Shown here one piece after another: positions 34,842 to 49,900 of a DNA stretch of 64,000 nt. The stretch spans positions 40,658,780 to 40,722,779 of the forward strand of contig JAAONU010000001.1 in the NCBI GenBank assembly GCA_012932295.1. The letters are read 5' to 3'. This stretch comes from Cyclina sinensis (lineage: Eukaryota > Mollusca > Bivalvia > Venerida > Veneridae). Positions within the stretch are counted from its first letter, which is position 1; each line of letters begins with the position of its first letter. The notes beneath the pieces are model-generated. The model saw only the letters and a program-made list of their open reading frames with translations. It made no database searches and had not been told where the DNA came from. The position numbers and the translations under genes were made by a program.

Positions 34842-37800
34842 AATTTATTTACCTTGTTAAATCCAGTTATAATATTGAATTCCTAGTTGTGAACAATGAT
34901 GAAATTCGCCATAAATTATTTAAAATGTCTGATTTGTTTACATAACTCACATGGACAATATCCAATATGGCCGACTTTCAATTCAATTGATTGAATATTG
35001 AGTATTAATCCGCTTTTATAATTAAAGTATGTATGGCAAAAATTCAATAAATATTGATAAACTGTGTAGACAAAAATAAATGTTATTTGATGAAAGTGTA
35101 TTCAGTTTATTTCAGCAGAAATAAAGTTATCATATGTATTGGAGATTGTCTGCACTTTTTTTGTGCGCAGTAACCAAAGTACGCATTAACTGATTTGGGG
35201 CTCACCATGGGGAATTTATTGAAGGCCCTGATTAAAAATGTCATAAAAAAAACATTTTTGACGTGTTAGCATAAAATAAAAAGAAAATTTGTTTTTTTTT
35301 GCGCAACTCGTGAAAATATCAACATATGGTGTTCACTCGATGAAATAAATTCCCATCTTCCACAAAAACAAACAAATATCCTCTATATATTTAGACAGTG
35401 TATACCAAAAAAGTCATTTAATTTTCTGATCTCAGAAAATCGTATATTTGATCTCAAGAAATGATTACCAAAAGATATATTTTTGATAAAAATACCTTTA
35501 TTTTCTTACTTATTTTATCTTTCCATTCATTTGGCTAGATTTGTACCACGTAGCAATACGTTTCCATATTGTACACACGTGCATCCTGCATTGGTTTAGT
35601 TATACGTACTTGCTTCGCATCCTTTTTTTCACCGTGAATAAAAAAAAGCAAGAGAGTGATCATGCATACTTAAGGATTTCTATTTTTAAAATTTATGCGT
35701 TTTCCTTTCATACTGCATATTTGGTGTAAAGTTTTTATGAAGTTCATTAAAGATAATTACAAAATCAAAATATTTAACATTGTTTTGTAAAAATACGACA
35801 TATCTATTTTTGCAACATGACTTTTTAAGCTGCACAAGGTGTGTGCTCATCCAAATATATCTTTGTATTGTACAGAAAAATGTTAAGAAACTTCAGTTAA
35901 ACATGTTAAATGGGGGCAGTGTCGTGAGTGACATTACTTCAACAATCTTATAAGAGTTCCATTAGACATTGCAACACACCAAATTCCAGAGCTTTAGGAT
36001 AAAGACAAGACTTTTCCCCCAGCATGGAATGGTATACTTTGAAGAACTTAAGCAGTCTTCAAGCAAAGAACATATAAACAAAGATTAAGGTGAGCGAGAT
36101 ATCCTTAAAGATAACTTTATTAATTATGGGAAAGCATATTTCTGTAACACTTCAGTCAGATTATATCTATGCACATAACTTTGCCAAACAGAATTTAAAA
36201 ATCTACTCTGGGACGTAGTGATTCTATGGGTTGACTGTTGAAGTTTTTTACATTTATGGAATTGTTACACTGTCCCTTAAATTCATCTGACACAAAAAAT
36301 AAGCAAAGCTAAACTCTATCCTACATTTCCAAACACTTAAATGTATGTCACAGCTATCAACGTATTCTTCAGGAATTACAAGTAACACCAAATTCTATAG
36401 CAAAATTTATTGACGAATCTGTAAAGCATTACAATATGGACAGATCGAGGAGAATCACACTTAACACAGTCAGCAGCAGAGCTACAATACAACATGAAAA
36501 CACTTGTAAAAATATAGACTTAGTGGACGGAATGCTGAACATCTACCACAATGGAATGTAACAAAGTCTATGGATATTTTCTAAAATACTGCTTCAGAAG
36601 TGTAAACATAAATATTCATATAATGTGCTATATAGCCTGAGACAAAGAAAATATTCCATATTTCTTTAATAACTTTTAAAACAACACCGAGGACGGAATG
36701 ATAATAATAAATTTGTATCTGTTTTAGGTTTATAATCTGCAATATGAACTAAGACAAACTGAAGCCTACATTTTTCTTCTCATCTATGTAAGCTAGTAGT
36801 TGCTTCATATTACTTTATCCAGTACCTTTTATTGAAATCTACCTCTGGCTCATTTCTAACAGTCAGTCTTTCAATCTGACCTCTAACCTCTAACTGTCAT
36901 AAGACTGTCTATTCACTGCATTACACACCAATTATCTGGCTTAAATATTAAATACTAAAGTCAACAACTATATCTCCCAGTACTACCAGTAGGTGTATTT
37001 TTGAGGTGAGATTATGCAGAAGATGTTAATCCTCATTATAATCACAATTGGTGAAATGCTATGCTCTCTACATATAAAATACTGGAATGGTAATGTCACA
37101 TATAACAAAACAGTTGTTCAAGCATGATAGTATTCCATCTCATATTTCATATTCAGAAACCTGATACCGGTATTAAGTTAAATTATCTTAATTATTTAAA
37201 TATTTGCAGGTTTCACTTTAAAACCAGTGTATGGAACTTGTTGTTATTTAATGTTACTCTTCAACTCTTGAAAAACCAACATCTTAAAGAATGAAACACA
37301 TTGTTCATTAGTTTGATAACAATGTCACCTCACAAAGCTTAATTACATTCTACAAAAATCCATTTAGGATCTTAAATGCAAATAACAATCATGGATACCA
37401 GGATGGCATCAGAAACAGAAGTATTTTGCAGTAACACATAAGTTTTTTAAGTACATCATCAAATTGAAAAAAAAAGAAAAAAAAAGGATAATGAAAAAAG
37501 ATAACATTTTTAAAGAAAATATCATTTCTAATGTAAGTATATAATGAGACAAGGTAACATGCTTATTTTGCAGAATTACATATGTCTGTATGTTTATTTT
37601 TTCTTTATATAGTGTCTAGATTTCATTCTGTTCAGATTTAAAGAACAAAGATTGAACTAAAAGGTTGTTCATCTGGAATAATTCTTAACAGATTTGGAAA
37701 TATAACTGACATTACCAGACATTTTACACCTCATTATATTATTATTGTTAAATCTGATAGACTTATCTCCAAGAAAACTAATAGAAAAATACATATTGAA

Positions 37801-37904
37801 AATTGTTTTCTCATTCACCAGTATATCAATAAAGAGAAAGAACAATATAACATCAAAACTGTCAAAATTCACATTGTTACAGAAATATAAAAGTTGAGCT
37901 CCAA
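34842..37904. other. intergenic stretch
   Basis: No supported gene. It includes an A-rich low-complexity run near 37466-37500 and probably the 3' untranslated region of the WD40 gene. A minus-strand AATAAA lies at 37592-37597, about 310 bp past its stop. Confidence 0.5.
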
Positions 37905-40900
37905 TCACTTAAGACTGCACATTTTCAAGCATCTGTCCCCATCTCCAACTGCAAACAGTCTGCCTCCCAAAGCAGTGTCTATGGCTTGAACAGGGTGATT
38001 AAACTTCACTTCCCCAAGAACCTGAAATAGTTTATACACTAAAGTGAGCACTTATAATATACAGGGTAAGTAGTAAGAATTAAAACAAAATAAATTATTG
38101 ATAAAATATCTTTGTGATCAGATACCAGTGTAAATGATTACTTATTTGACCTAAGTCAAACATGAAGATGGGTGAAGGGAAAATCTCCCGATACATTTCT
38201 ACAACCTCCACAAGAACCTTTATTAACTTGAAAACACACCAATAAAAAAATTATATAGCAGGTAAACTTAGAATAACAAGAGATGTTTATAAAACATATA
38301 TGCCCCCCTAGCGCCTTATCCCTAGAGGCAGCCATGAAGTTTTGAGGAGCTGGGACCAAGAATTCTATAGTTATTGACTGGAAACCATTTTGCTATTCAA
38401 GGACACTGTGACCTTGGCCTTTGACCTGGTGACCTAAAAAACTAAAGGGCTCATCTACAAGTCATGAACAATTTATATACCAAGTTTGAGGAACACGGGC
38501 CCAAGTTTTATACACTTATTCATCGGAAACCATTTTGCTTTTCAAGGTCACTATGACCCTTACCCTTTGACCCAGTGACCTGAAAAATGATAGATGTCAT
38601 CTACTGATCATGACAACCTAAGTCTGACAAACATGGGCCTAAGGATTCCCTATATATTTAGCAGAAACTGTTTAGCTTTTCAGGGTTACTGTGACCTTGA
38701 ACTTTGACCTAATAACCCTAAATACTACAGGGGTCATCTACTTAAGATGACCAACCTAACTATGAGGTTTTGAGGAGCTGGGCCAAAGCTTCTATAGTAA
38801 CTGATTGCAAACCATTAAAAGGTCACTGTGGCCTTGACCTCTGACCTGGTGACCTGAAAAGCTATAGGGGTCATCTAATGGTCATGGCCAACCTATATAC
38901 CAAGTTTGAGGAACCTGGAACCAAGGGTTCTACAGTTATTAATTGGAAATAATTTTGCTTTTCAAGGTCACTGTGACCTTGGCTTTAGACCTGGTGACCT
39001 GAAAACTACAGGGGTTATCTACTGGTCATGAACAACCTACACACTAAGTTTGAACATCCTGGGACCAGGGTTCTGTTGTTATTGATCGGAAACCGTTTTG
39101 CTATTCAAGGTCACTGTGACCCTGACCTTTGACCTGGTGACGTGAAAACTACAGGGGTCATCTACTGGTCATGATCAACCTACATACTAAGTTTGAACAA
39201 CCTTGGACCAAGTGTTCTATAGTTATTGATCCGCAACTGTTTAGCTATTCAAGGTCACTGTGGCCTTGACCTTTTACCTTGTGATGTGAAAAACTATAGG
39301 GGTCATCTTCTGGTCATGACTAACCTGCATACCAAATCTAGAAGGAAGAAACTGATTTTTGAAACAAATTGTTTGCAATCTAACAAAAGCTGACAGAATG
39401 ACACTTATGCCCATCCTGCATCAGAAATCCCCAAAACTGAGAGGTGTGATTATGTCATCATCCTTAACCTCTATATAGGTTACTTAACCTTTAATGTATG
39501 AAGATCCCTTGTTCAGTAGTTCTTCACTAGTAAAGGTCAATATGGCTTTGACCTTAAATGCACAGCTTAAAGTCAATAGGGAATACCTACACAACATGCT
39601 CAACCATTTTGTGAAAGTGAGGGTCCTCTGTTCAGTTGGACTTTAGTTATTGACTCTGAAATGTTTTTGAAGTGTAGGCCCCTGTGAGCTTGAATTTTTG
39701 GGCCAAAATCAATAGGTGTCATCATGCCCAACCATGCCATAAAATCTGAGGGTCATGAATTCAGTTGTTTCAAGTTTTTTTTATTGAAAACTATTTTTGC
39801 AATGCAGGCCCCTGTGAACTTTTAACAAAGTTAGCCTAATACCAAAGGAGGTTAAATTCAACTATCCTGTGAGGTCTGAAGGTCCTGAGTTCAGTCACTC
39901 CCAAGTTTTTAATAGGTAACTGTTTTTTAAGTGCAGATCTTACTTGGTCTACCAACAGACATTTGCAAAGCAATTGCTGTTCACTTTTTTAAAGACTTAG
40001 TAACACATAAAAATATCATTCACACATTAAAATGAATTTCTCTTTTCACTTATACAGCCTACGTTCTGGCACACCAAAGCTAGATAGACAGAGATACACT
40101 ACCTGATTGGTTTCAGTATTTATTGCCATTGCACTGTTTGTACCACTTCCTCCAGCAACCACCACATCATTGTCACAGAACTGGGCAGCATATAGGAATG
40201 GCCCCTTATCTCCAGCCGGAAAGTCAACCACCTTGGGTTTGTCCTTCCCACGTATGCCATAGTCCCCATTGTAGTTCCAGATCTGCAGAGCATCCTTGCC
40301 ACAATATGAGCCAGTCAATATTTTGTACTCCTTCAAAAGAGAAAGGTATTTTTTTTATAAATTAGCATGACTATGTACCTTTTACTCTACTTCTAAACAG
40401 TTAAATGAAGTTGCTAGAACTTAAGAAATTTTCTGCTAAGGATTTATAATTTCTTACGAAAATCTATGCAGCATTTTCAAAAAATGGCTGATTCATGTTA
40501 TTTCTGCTGAAAACTGATAAAAGATTCATTTATACGAGTCATCTGAAAGAAGGCAGTTTTAAAATCTGTAGCTGCTAAAAAAAGATTTTACACATTTCAA
40601 AATCTGTGAAAATATATGTGTTCAAATTACTTATTCAATTTATGTATTTGTTTAATATCTAAAAGATGTAATTCCTCACATTTTATTCAACACTGACAAC
40701 ACTCTATGCAAAAAAAGTCTGTATTAGAGTAATACTTTCTAAAAATTGTTAGTAAGAATAATCAGTCCAGAAGATATCACTAAAACCCCCCTGAACATCT
40801 GTTTACCAAAGTTATATCTTTCCCTCCACTAAGCATAATGTATCAAACAAGAAAAGCATTGTAAACATCAAAGGGTGCCATGTTAGTAGAGAAAACAACA

Positions 40901-43900
40901 TGTTCAGAATAAGCAGAGTAACATGAAGGTTCAGATAGTGATCATTATGCAGGTTTTAGGCTTACAGCTTCACAGTGCACATGTCAAAATTTATGTATAA
41001 CGCCAGTATGCATCAGTCTATGCTCAAGCAATAAAACAACATGCACATCTACTAGTTATGTAGATAATGTGGAGTAAGTTTCATTTCAATCTGGAAAAAC
41101 AATTTGGAGGAGTTATCCCTTAGGAACTCTTCTATGTTCAAGAGCAGATAACTCCAGAATGCACAGGGTGACACTCAAGGGGAAAAAAACATGCACATCT
41201 GCTGGTCATATAGATCATGACTGTGTAGCAAGTTCTTTTCAATATGAAAAAACAACAACAAAAAAACAGGAGGAGTTGCTTAAAGACATAAAAGTATTTT
41301 TACAAATGATACTGGAGTGGCTACCCTATTATTCTTGCCAATGTTCTTTTAGTCATACAGGAGCATTTCTAGCCACCTATGAACTTACAGAACAAAAGAT
41401 ATCAAACAAGATTTAATGTTACCTGTTTTTCAGATAGCAACATAAGCTTGGACAGATGGGGGTACAGACAGATGACATGTGCCATACAATAATATGTCCC
41501 TTAAAAGGTCCACATTGATTGAATGAACAGCTACAGACAGATCAATAGGCATACAAACAGAAAACAAACGAAGAGTATCTGACAGAGATCCTACCTTTAA
41601 ATCCAGAGCATCTCCACAAACCTGAGGTCCATGGATTGTTCTTTTAACACCATCGTGAGCTCTAGCATCCCAAATCTACAATAACAAGACAACTGAGATA
41701 GGAAACAGCATTCTTTGTGCTTTTGAAACGTAATTTGTTGTTGTAAGCATTATGTTAATACTATGAAAACCAAACCATTCAACTTCGAGTGGAGTTATTA
41801 CTTTATAAAACCCTTTAAAAAACCATCTTTAAGCCCATATCACAAGTTTTTAGCAACAGCGCTACATTAGCAGTTGTTTTAAAGTCTAACAGACACTAAG
41901 AAAAAAGTATAAGTATTTAAGCATATAAAAAGAAAATGCATTATAACAGACTGTGAAAGCATAACTGTCTTACAGTAATATATTATCAATATCAATATTC
42001 AAGCCAGTATGTCTTCCTGCTCTGCACTACTGAACCATGTAAATGACATTACGTATTGAATGTTACTGAACTGGACTTTTTTCTTCACATCCTGAAACAT
42101 TCTAGACTGATAACTTTGGAACTACTCACTTTAAGGTGTCTATCCCAACCTCCTGTGACGAAAATGTCATCATATTTCGGGTGAAATTTCAATGCAAACA
42201 CTCTCTCAGCACAACCTGAGAACTGTAAGTCTGTCGGGTCCTTGGTATTGTCATAGCCAGTGTACTCACTAATCAACTATAACATGCAAAACAATGAAAG
42301 ACATTATTCTCTCTGAAGAGTTCACTCAAATATCATATTGCAAAAATAATGTTTGTTTAAAGCAGGCAGACAGGGCTGTTAATCATCTTTCCTTCATATA
42401 AAGGCAGGCGTGTTGATCTTGCACTTATCCTGCAAGGCCTTAAGATAAGACCAAACAACCTAATGTTAAATGTTAAATGTTAAAGCCACTTAATTCCAAA
42501 ATCAGACTGAAAAATCGCTGATTTAACAATAAATAAATATCAAAACAATAACCCTGTGCTGTCTTTACTGTAGAAGAAATAGTTGAGAGTCTGTTTTTTT
42601 TTTATTTAAAAAGTAGTGACTTCACAACTTGTACGCTTTCTTAAATACCCGGTATCTTCCCTAAACGGGAAATCTAATGCTGAGTTCAGTTATGGAGGGA
42701 GAGAAAAGGTTGTTTTTTTTTTAATTCCCCTAATGACATCTGCTCCAGTACTTTTTGATCTTACAGAAGCAAAACCAGGCAATGTATATTATACCTGATT
42801 AGTTTTGGCATCGTATATACGGATACTGAGATCTTTCCCACCTGTAGCAAACTTAGTGAGCGTGTAATCGAAGTCCATGCAATTGATTTCATTCTTTGCA
42901 GAACCCTTCTTCTCTAAAATAAAATGAAAAAAAAAAAATCAGAACTTATGCAGAGGATAAACAAATGCATGAAAACATTTTACTCAGATTTACAAAGGCT
43001 TACCTGTATCTTTCTAAATTTCACAATTGCAATGACCTTACTATTCAAATTAAACAAAGACCCTGCACCAAACACTCTGTTCAAAGAATAGCATCTACAC
43101 TCAAGCATGTAAAAAAAAACTGATCTGTGAAATCTTTTAGAAATTCACATGTTTAAGATTATAAAACTAAATAGAGCACTTGGTATATGTTTGCTTAAGA
43201 AACATTTCACTTTCTACAGAACTGCAGGTAACAGCAATCACATTCCATATATATTTTAGTGCAAAAAAGTCCAACTGAATAATGTATGATAACTGAAAGG
43301 GTTTTTGAAAACCTAAAAATCCAATAGTCGATTAAAAAAACAAGAGGGCCTAGCCCTAGATGCCTGGAGTATCACTGATCTTAAGAACAAGAAGATAAAG
43401 GTCAAGGTCATGGAAAGCAGTGGAAGAATAATCATGTGCTAAAATCTCATGCAAGAAATACAGTCTTCATGCTAATTTTTCTGGATAGGATTACCAGGAA
43501 TATATATTTGGTAGCCCTCAAAAAGTTACTTTTGCCAGTGACGTGTTGAAGAAAAGTTCGTAATTTGAAAGTATGGTTACATAAGTCTTTTATTTAGCCA
43601 TTTACAGAGAGGGGTCAAGGCCCTTCTGTTTTTGTGTTAATTCATTCAAAATATGACTTTAAATTTAGATCAAAGAAGTGTCTGAAGTTATTAACTGATA
43701 ATAAGACATTACTAAAACAGCCATTTTGACAAAGTTTCAGGAAGATTAAGCCAAAATAAGACCTCTATGATATGACTGTGTGACCCTGTTTTAGCACCAA
43801 AATGATCTTAGAGGTCATCAAAGCAAAGATTCTGAACATGTTTAATAAAAAACTGCCTCAAAAATGTGACTTCTCAAGTGTTCACAATGTATTCCTCTGA

Positions 43901-46900
43901 CCTGAACTAGTGACCTATATTTAAACACCACATGACAAAGTTTCATTTCCTCCTAGATATAATCAAAAGACATCTGTGAGTATATCAAGAAGAGTATATC
44001 AAGATAAACATTCTCAGCAACTTCCATTAAGACTGGCTGACCTCTACCATTTTGACAAGGTCTTTCACTGATCTGTGCTAGTGACCTAATTTTTGATCCA
44101 CTGGATGCATAATTTATCTCATCAAGATCATTGAGACCATTATTCTGATGAACTTTCTTGAAAACTGGCTCAGAAATGTAACCTTAAGATTGTTCACAAA
44201 GGTTTTTACTTATCTGAGCTTCTGATCTAGCTTTTTAACTAATGTGGCCAGTTCCAGTCTCATCAAAGACATCATCAAGAACATTAGTCTAAACAAGTTT
44301 CAAAGAGACTGGGTCCCATTAGTGATCTCTACATAGTTCACATGGTTTTCCTTTGTTTTGAGATGGTGACCTAGTTTTTTTACCCCACATCATCACATAT
44401 CAATCGGGTAGACATTCAAAACAAATTTCATTTAGGCCTGATAAAAAATGTAGCCTTAAGACTGATACAAATGTAACAAGCTAGAGTGATGACAATGCAT
44501 GACGGGCCACAGAGAAGACAGAAAGGCTGATCATAAAAGCTCACCCTGTGCTCAGAAGAGCTAGTAAAAATTAACAGTCAAAATGAAGTCATAAAAACAG
44601 ATCACAAACATACCAACAATGATTTCGGTCCATCTTTCATTCTTGTCACTATCTATATGACTTAAGTCCACATTTCCATCATGTATAAAGTCTGATATAT
44701 CACAGTCCAGAACTTGACCTTCAGAGGTCGCTGCATAAATATGATTGTTATTTTTTGGATGAAATCTTAATGCCATAATTGGGAACCCTCCATAACGAGT
44801 CTTTCTTATGTCTGGAAGTTTCTTGCCTGTTCTGGTTTCATATAACTGAAATAGTGAAGCATTTTAATTAATCTTAATGGAAAAATGTAAACATATAAGA
44901 TAACAAGAGCCACCGCAAGCGGGGGCCACGCTTGACTTTTTTCTATTTCCAAAGGCAAACACATCAAAGGAAGCACATTGTGGTGAAGGGATTTCAAATG
45001 AAACATCATTTGGAAATATAATTATACATAACAAAGTTATGGCCAATTCTAGCAACATTCAGAAATTTGACCTTAAAGGTCTAGGTCAAGTTCAGTTTAA
45101 CCTTCTCTGGAGGTATTGTCTAAAAAGTAGTTATGTCCAAGTATGTAGACACTAAATCCATTAACAACAAAGATATAGCCAAGTTAAATAATGTCAAGGT
45201 CATTTAAAGGTCAAGGTAATGCTTGAAGTGTTTAACACGTTTCTTTTATTCTTAGTGTTGTTTTGTCCCTGTATAGATCAAATCCGTCCATAAAACCAGA
45301 AGTTTGGCTATTTTAGCAAAATGCAATAATTAGAAATTTGACTGTAAAGGTCATTTAAACACTAAGGTCATACTTGAATAATCTAACTTGTAGGTTTTGT
45401 CATAAGCCTTGTTTTCTCCAAGTATCAATAAACAAGAGGGCCAATGGCCCTAAAGCACTAACCTGGGTTCAAAGATGAAAGAAATTTTTATGAATGTAAT
45501 GATGCATATCACAGAAATGGACCAATACAATTTCATTTCCATAGCTCCAAAAAACAAAAAAGGAGGTCAGTAGGTCAAAATATAGGTCATGAGATGACAT
45601 TTTTGAAATCCGAACGAAAAGCTGTACACACAGTCCAAATTTCATTGCCGTAGCTTTAAAACAAAAAAGTAGGTCAGTAGGTCAAAAATATAGGTCATGC
45701 TATGACGTTTTTGAAATCTGAACAAAAACTGTATACATGGTCCAAATTTCATTGCCATAGCTCCAAAAACAAAAAGTAGGTCAGTAGGTCCTAAATATAG
45801 GTCATGCAATGATATTTTTGAAATCGGAACGAAAAATTGTGCACATGGTCCAAATTTCATTGCTGTAGCTAAAAAACAAAAAAGTAGGTATGTAGGTCAA
45901 AAATATAGCTCATGCTATGACGTTTTTGAAATTGGAACAAAAAACTGTGTACATGGTCCAAATTTCATTGCCATAGCTCCAAAAACAAAAAGTAGGTCAG
46001 TAGGTCAAAAAAAATAGGTCATGCGATGACATTTTTGAATTTGAAACGAGAAACTGTGCACACGGTCCAAATTTCATTGCTGTAGCTAAAAAACAAAAAA
46101 GTAGGTCAGTAGGTCAAAAATATAAGTCATGCCATGACGTTTTTGAATTCGAAACGAAAAACTGTGCACATGATCCAAATTTCATTGCCACAGCTCCAAA
46201 AACAAAAAGTAGGTCAGTAGGTCAGAAATATAGGTCATGCTATGACATTTTTGAAATCGGAAAGAAAAACTGTGCACACAGTCCAAATTTCATTGCTGTA
46301 GCTAAAAAACAAAAAAGTAGGTCAGTAGGTCAAAAATATAGGTCATGCTATGACGTTTTTGAAATGGGAAGAAAAAACTGTATTCAAGGTCCAAATTTCA
46401 TTGCTATAGCTCCAAAAACAAAAAGTAGGTCAGTAGGTCAAAAATATAGGTCATGCCATGACATTTTTGAAATCGAAATAAAAAACTGTGCACACAGTCC
46501 AAATTTCATTGCTGTAGCTCAAAACCAGAAAGTAGGTCAGTAGGTCAAATATATAGGTCATGCGATGACATTTTTGAAATCAAAATGAAAAAGTGTTGTT
46601 TTGTCTAAGTCTGATTCAAATCCAACCATAAATTACATAATTATGGCCAGTTTTAACAAAATTCAATGATTTGACCTTGACCATCAAGGTCATTTTAAGG
46701 TCAAGGTCAAACTTGAAATAATCATAATGTGGGATTTGTCACAACTGTTGTTTAGTCCAAGTTTTAATTAAATCTATAAATAAATGAGAAAGTTATGACA
46801 ATTTAAGCAAAATTCAATCATCTGACCTTGACGGTCAAGGTAATTTTAAGGTCATGGTCGAATCTGAGTTATTCAACATGTCAGTTTTGTCATAAGTGTT

Positions 46901-49900
46901 GTTTTGTCCAAGTATAAATCAAATCCAACCATAAATACTAATATTATGGTCAATTTTAGCAAAATTCAATAATTTGACCTTGAAGGTGAAGGTCATTTAT
47001 GAGTCAAGGTCAAGTTTAGTCTGGTCAGCTTGAAGGTCTTGTCCAAAGGGTTGTTGTGTCCAAGCATAAAGAGAATCCACCTATTAATAATAAAGTTATG
47101 GCCAATTTTAGCAAAATTCAATATTTTGACCTTGAATATGAAGGTCATTTATGAGTCAAGGTCAAGTTTAGTCTGGTCAGCTTGAAGGTTTTCTCCAAAG
47201 GGTTGTTGTGTCCAAGAATTAAGAGAAACCACCTACTAATAATAAAGTTATGGCCAATTTTAGCAAAATTTAATATTTTGACCTTGAATATGAAGGTCAT
47301 TTAAGAGTCAAGGTCAAGTTTAGTCTGGTCAACTTGAAGGTCTTGTCCAAAGGGTTGTTGTGTCCAAGTATGAAGATAATCCATCAAGGAATAAAAAAAT
47401 TATGATCAATGTTAAAGTTTTCGGACGGGAACGGCAACGGCAACGACACCATGACTATGACAATAACTCGATTTTTTTTTTCAAAAAAAGTCGAGCTAAA
47501 AATATGCAACATTTCCATTTTACACAGAATTCTTGAAGTCTGCAGAGAGCAGTTTGACATAAGATGAACATTTTTTACATACCAAAATGAATGAAAAAGT
47601 TCTTGAAAATTACTACACCAATGCAGGCTTATCCAGGACATCTCTACTACACTTAGTGTATGGTATGAAAATATTTAAAGTGCATTCTTGTATTAGTATA
47701 ACACTTGAATTAAATACAATCAAAATTATAATGAAACTTAAAAAAGTACATATCCTGACAGAAGAAACTGCACTGATCATAAATGTCAGTACATAATTAT
47801 ACACAAAAAATTAATGAAAATGAAAGAAGTTATTTAATATTTCTATTAAATTTAATAGTAAAAGATATAAATTTACCAAAACTCATTTAGCAGTACAAAA
47901 TGCATACACTTAAAAAAAAATCACATGAAGGATGACTGTATTATCAAAAAATACTTTTTGTAAATTTTCTACATGAAACCTACCTTAATTGTTCCATTAC
48001 CACAGCCTACAGCAAGAAGTTTTCCATCAAAAGAATACTGGATAGAATACACGCCTCCGGCCTCTTTCTCTAGCTGAAGGTCATAGTCAACACACACCTT
48101 ACTAAACTTATCTGGATAGTCTATTCCTTAAAAAAATAAATGTTATAATAACATTAATTTATGATTACAAATGGTTAGAAAAAGGATCAAGGTTTGTTTT
48201 ATTATAGACATCATACTTCAGAGTACTAAGAGGATTGAAGAAGATTTTTACAATTTTTTCTACACAAGTTAATGCCCTGAGGCAAATATTTGTACAACTT
48301 TTGTTGAGGTCTACTAGGTAATGCAACATACGAAATACTTATTAAAGCTCTGTGACTTGTGGTTCTTGATAAGAATTCAGGTTTTCAAAGTTTTTCCTAT
48401 ATACATCTATGTAAAATATGTGATCACTGGGGTGGGGCCATAATTTGGACAACTTTGCTAGAGATTTACTATGCTATATATTAAATATCTAAGGTCTGAA
48501 TCTTGCATTTCTGGACAAAAAGATTTTTTAAGTTTTTCACTTTAGCAGGGGCGTAGTGATCTTGACAGTGGGTGTAGAACATGACACATTGTCTTGACGA
48601 TCCAAGTTATTTTAAAATCCTTCAATGCATAAGAAAATTGTTTTACAGGCATGAATGTGAACATACATACATATTTTGATTGCTTTAAGCTTGACCTTGA
48701 CATCTGAGGTAGAGATGTTGGTGTTGTGAATGCATAAAAAATTACCGGACACGAATATGTGCATATACCATACACAGAATTTGATTTTTTAAACTGTGTG
48801 TCTAAGTCTGTTATTTGAGATAGGGACATGCATGTCACACGTGACAAGACTATCTTGATGTGCTGAACATTTGTATTTTATTAGAATCCTTTTAAGAGTG
48901 ATGGTGTTACTTTAATATGCCCACCTTTAGGGGCATAAAATCACAGACACATAAAAATACACCAACTCGTACTAAATAAAGCTTATTTTAGATATTTTTA
49001 TATGGAAGATTTTTAAACTTTGATTTTAAGCTGAAAGTTAAAGCATCATGCCAAAAGTATGACTCGGCAAGTAAATGAAACTGCATAAGTTAACATACAC
49101 TGAAAAAGTGTAAAACACTCACACTAGAAAAGTCATACTTTAAACTACTGTTAAATGATATCTTATAACCGGATATCAATAAACTTGACAAAATGATAGA
49201 ATTGCTTTGGCTTAAAATTACGCTAATAAGATTGATTAACCTTCTTTAAAGTAAAATGATACTGCTCACAATATGTGTTTAACCAAAACTGCTATATTTA
49301 CTGTCACCTTTAAGGACAGTACTAACAATAAATTTCTTATTCATGGTCCAATTATACAAAAAATAACCACTAGCTCAATAATTATCCTGTCTCAAAGAAA
49401 AAAAAAAAAAACAGTCATTGTTTACAGGTTTCTAAAGGCTGAACAAATACTAATACAATCGAAACAAAGAAACTGCAAATCTGAATAAGCATGATATATA
49501 ATCATATAGTGAAGACTTTTACCCAGCTGGAAGGCTTGAAAAGAGGCCAAAGGAAAAATGCTAAAAACAGTAGTTAAATTCACCTACACTATGGCTAAAG
49601 AATCTTTATCGATACTTTAGAATTTTCAAAATGAAACCAAAACCCATCTTATAAAATGAGAAAACAATTTTGGTTGCCGTTTTTAATGACTTGAAATGAA
49701 AAATGTGCACTGTCATAATATCATAAACGTTATTGACCAAACCTTAACTCCGCTTTTCTTAAGTCTGAATAAGACTTTGATATCACTCTTTTTTACTATT
49801 ATACAATGGTTAAAGTGTTTGTATTAAATAGAAGGGACTGCTATCTATCAAACTGAATTAAAAACCTGAAACTGAAGAGGGGAAAAAACAGTCAAAACGT

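Larger units (their letters stand above)
44902..47500 (+). mobile_element. AACAAGAG-type element(s) with nested tandem arrays in WD40 intron 2
   Basis: It begins AACAAGAGCCACCGCAAGCG with a GC-rich palindrome. A second AACAAGAG terminus occurs at 45431, so one element may be nested in another. The far end, near 47470-47500, is a hairpin (ACTCGA, T/A-rich loop, GTCGAGCTAAAAA). Phrases such as GGCCAATTTTAGCAAAATTC recur near 45040, 45304, 46650, 46800, 46951, 47104 and 47244. No protein is encoded. Confidence 0.6.

Noticed and set aside
45642..45860. 72-codon minus-strand frame with internal repetition
   Set aside because: It is a by-product of the 107-bp tandem array in the WD40 intron.
48542..48847. 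101-codon minus-strand frame in WD40 intron 1
   Set aside because: There are no splice sites consistent with the gene model, no domain, and the flanking exons join perfectly without it.
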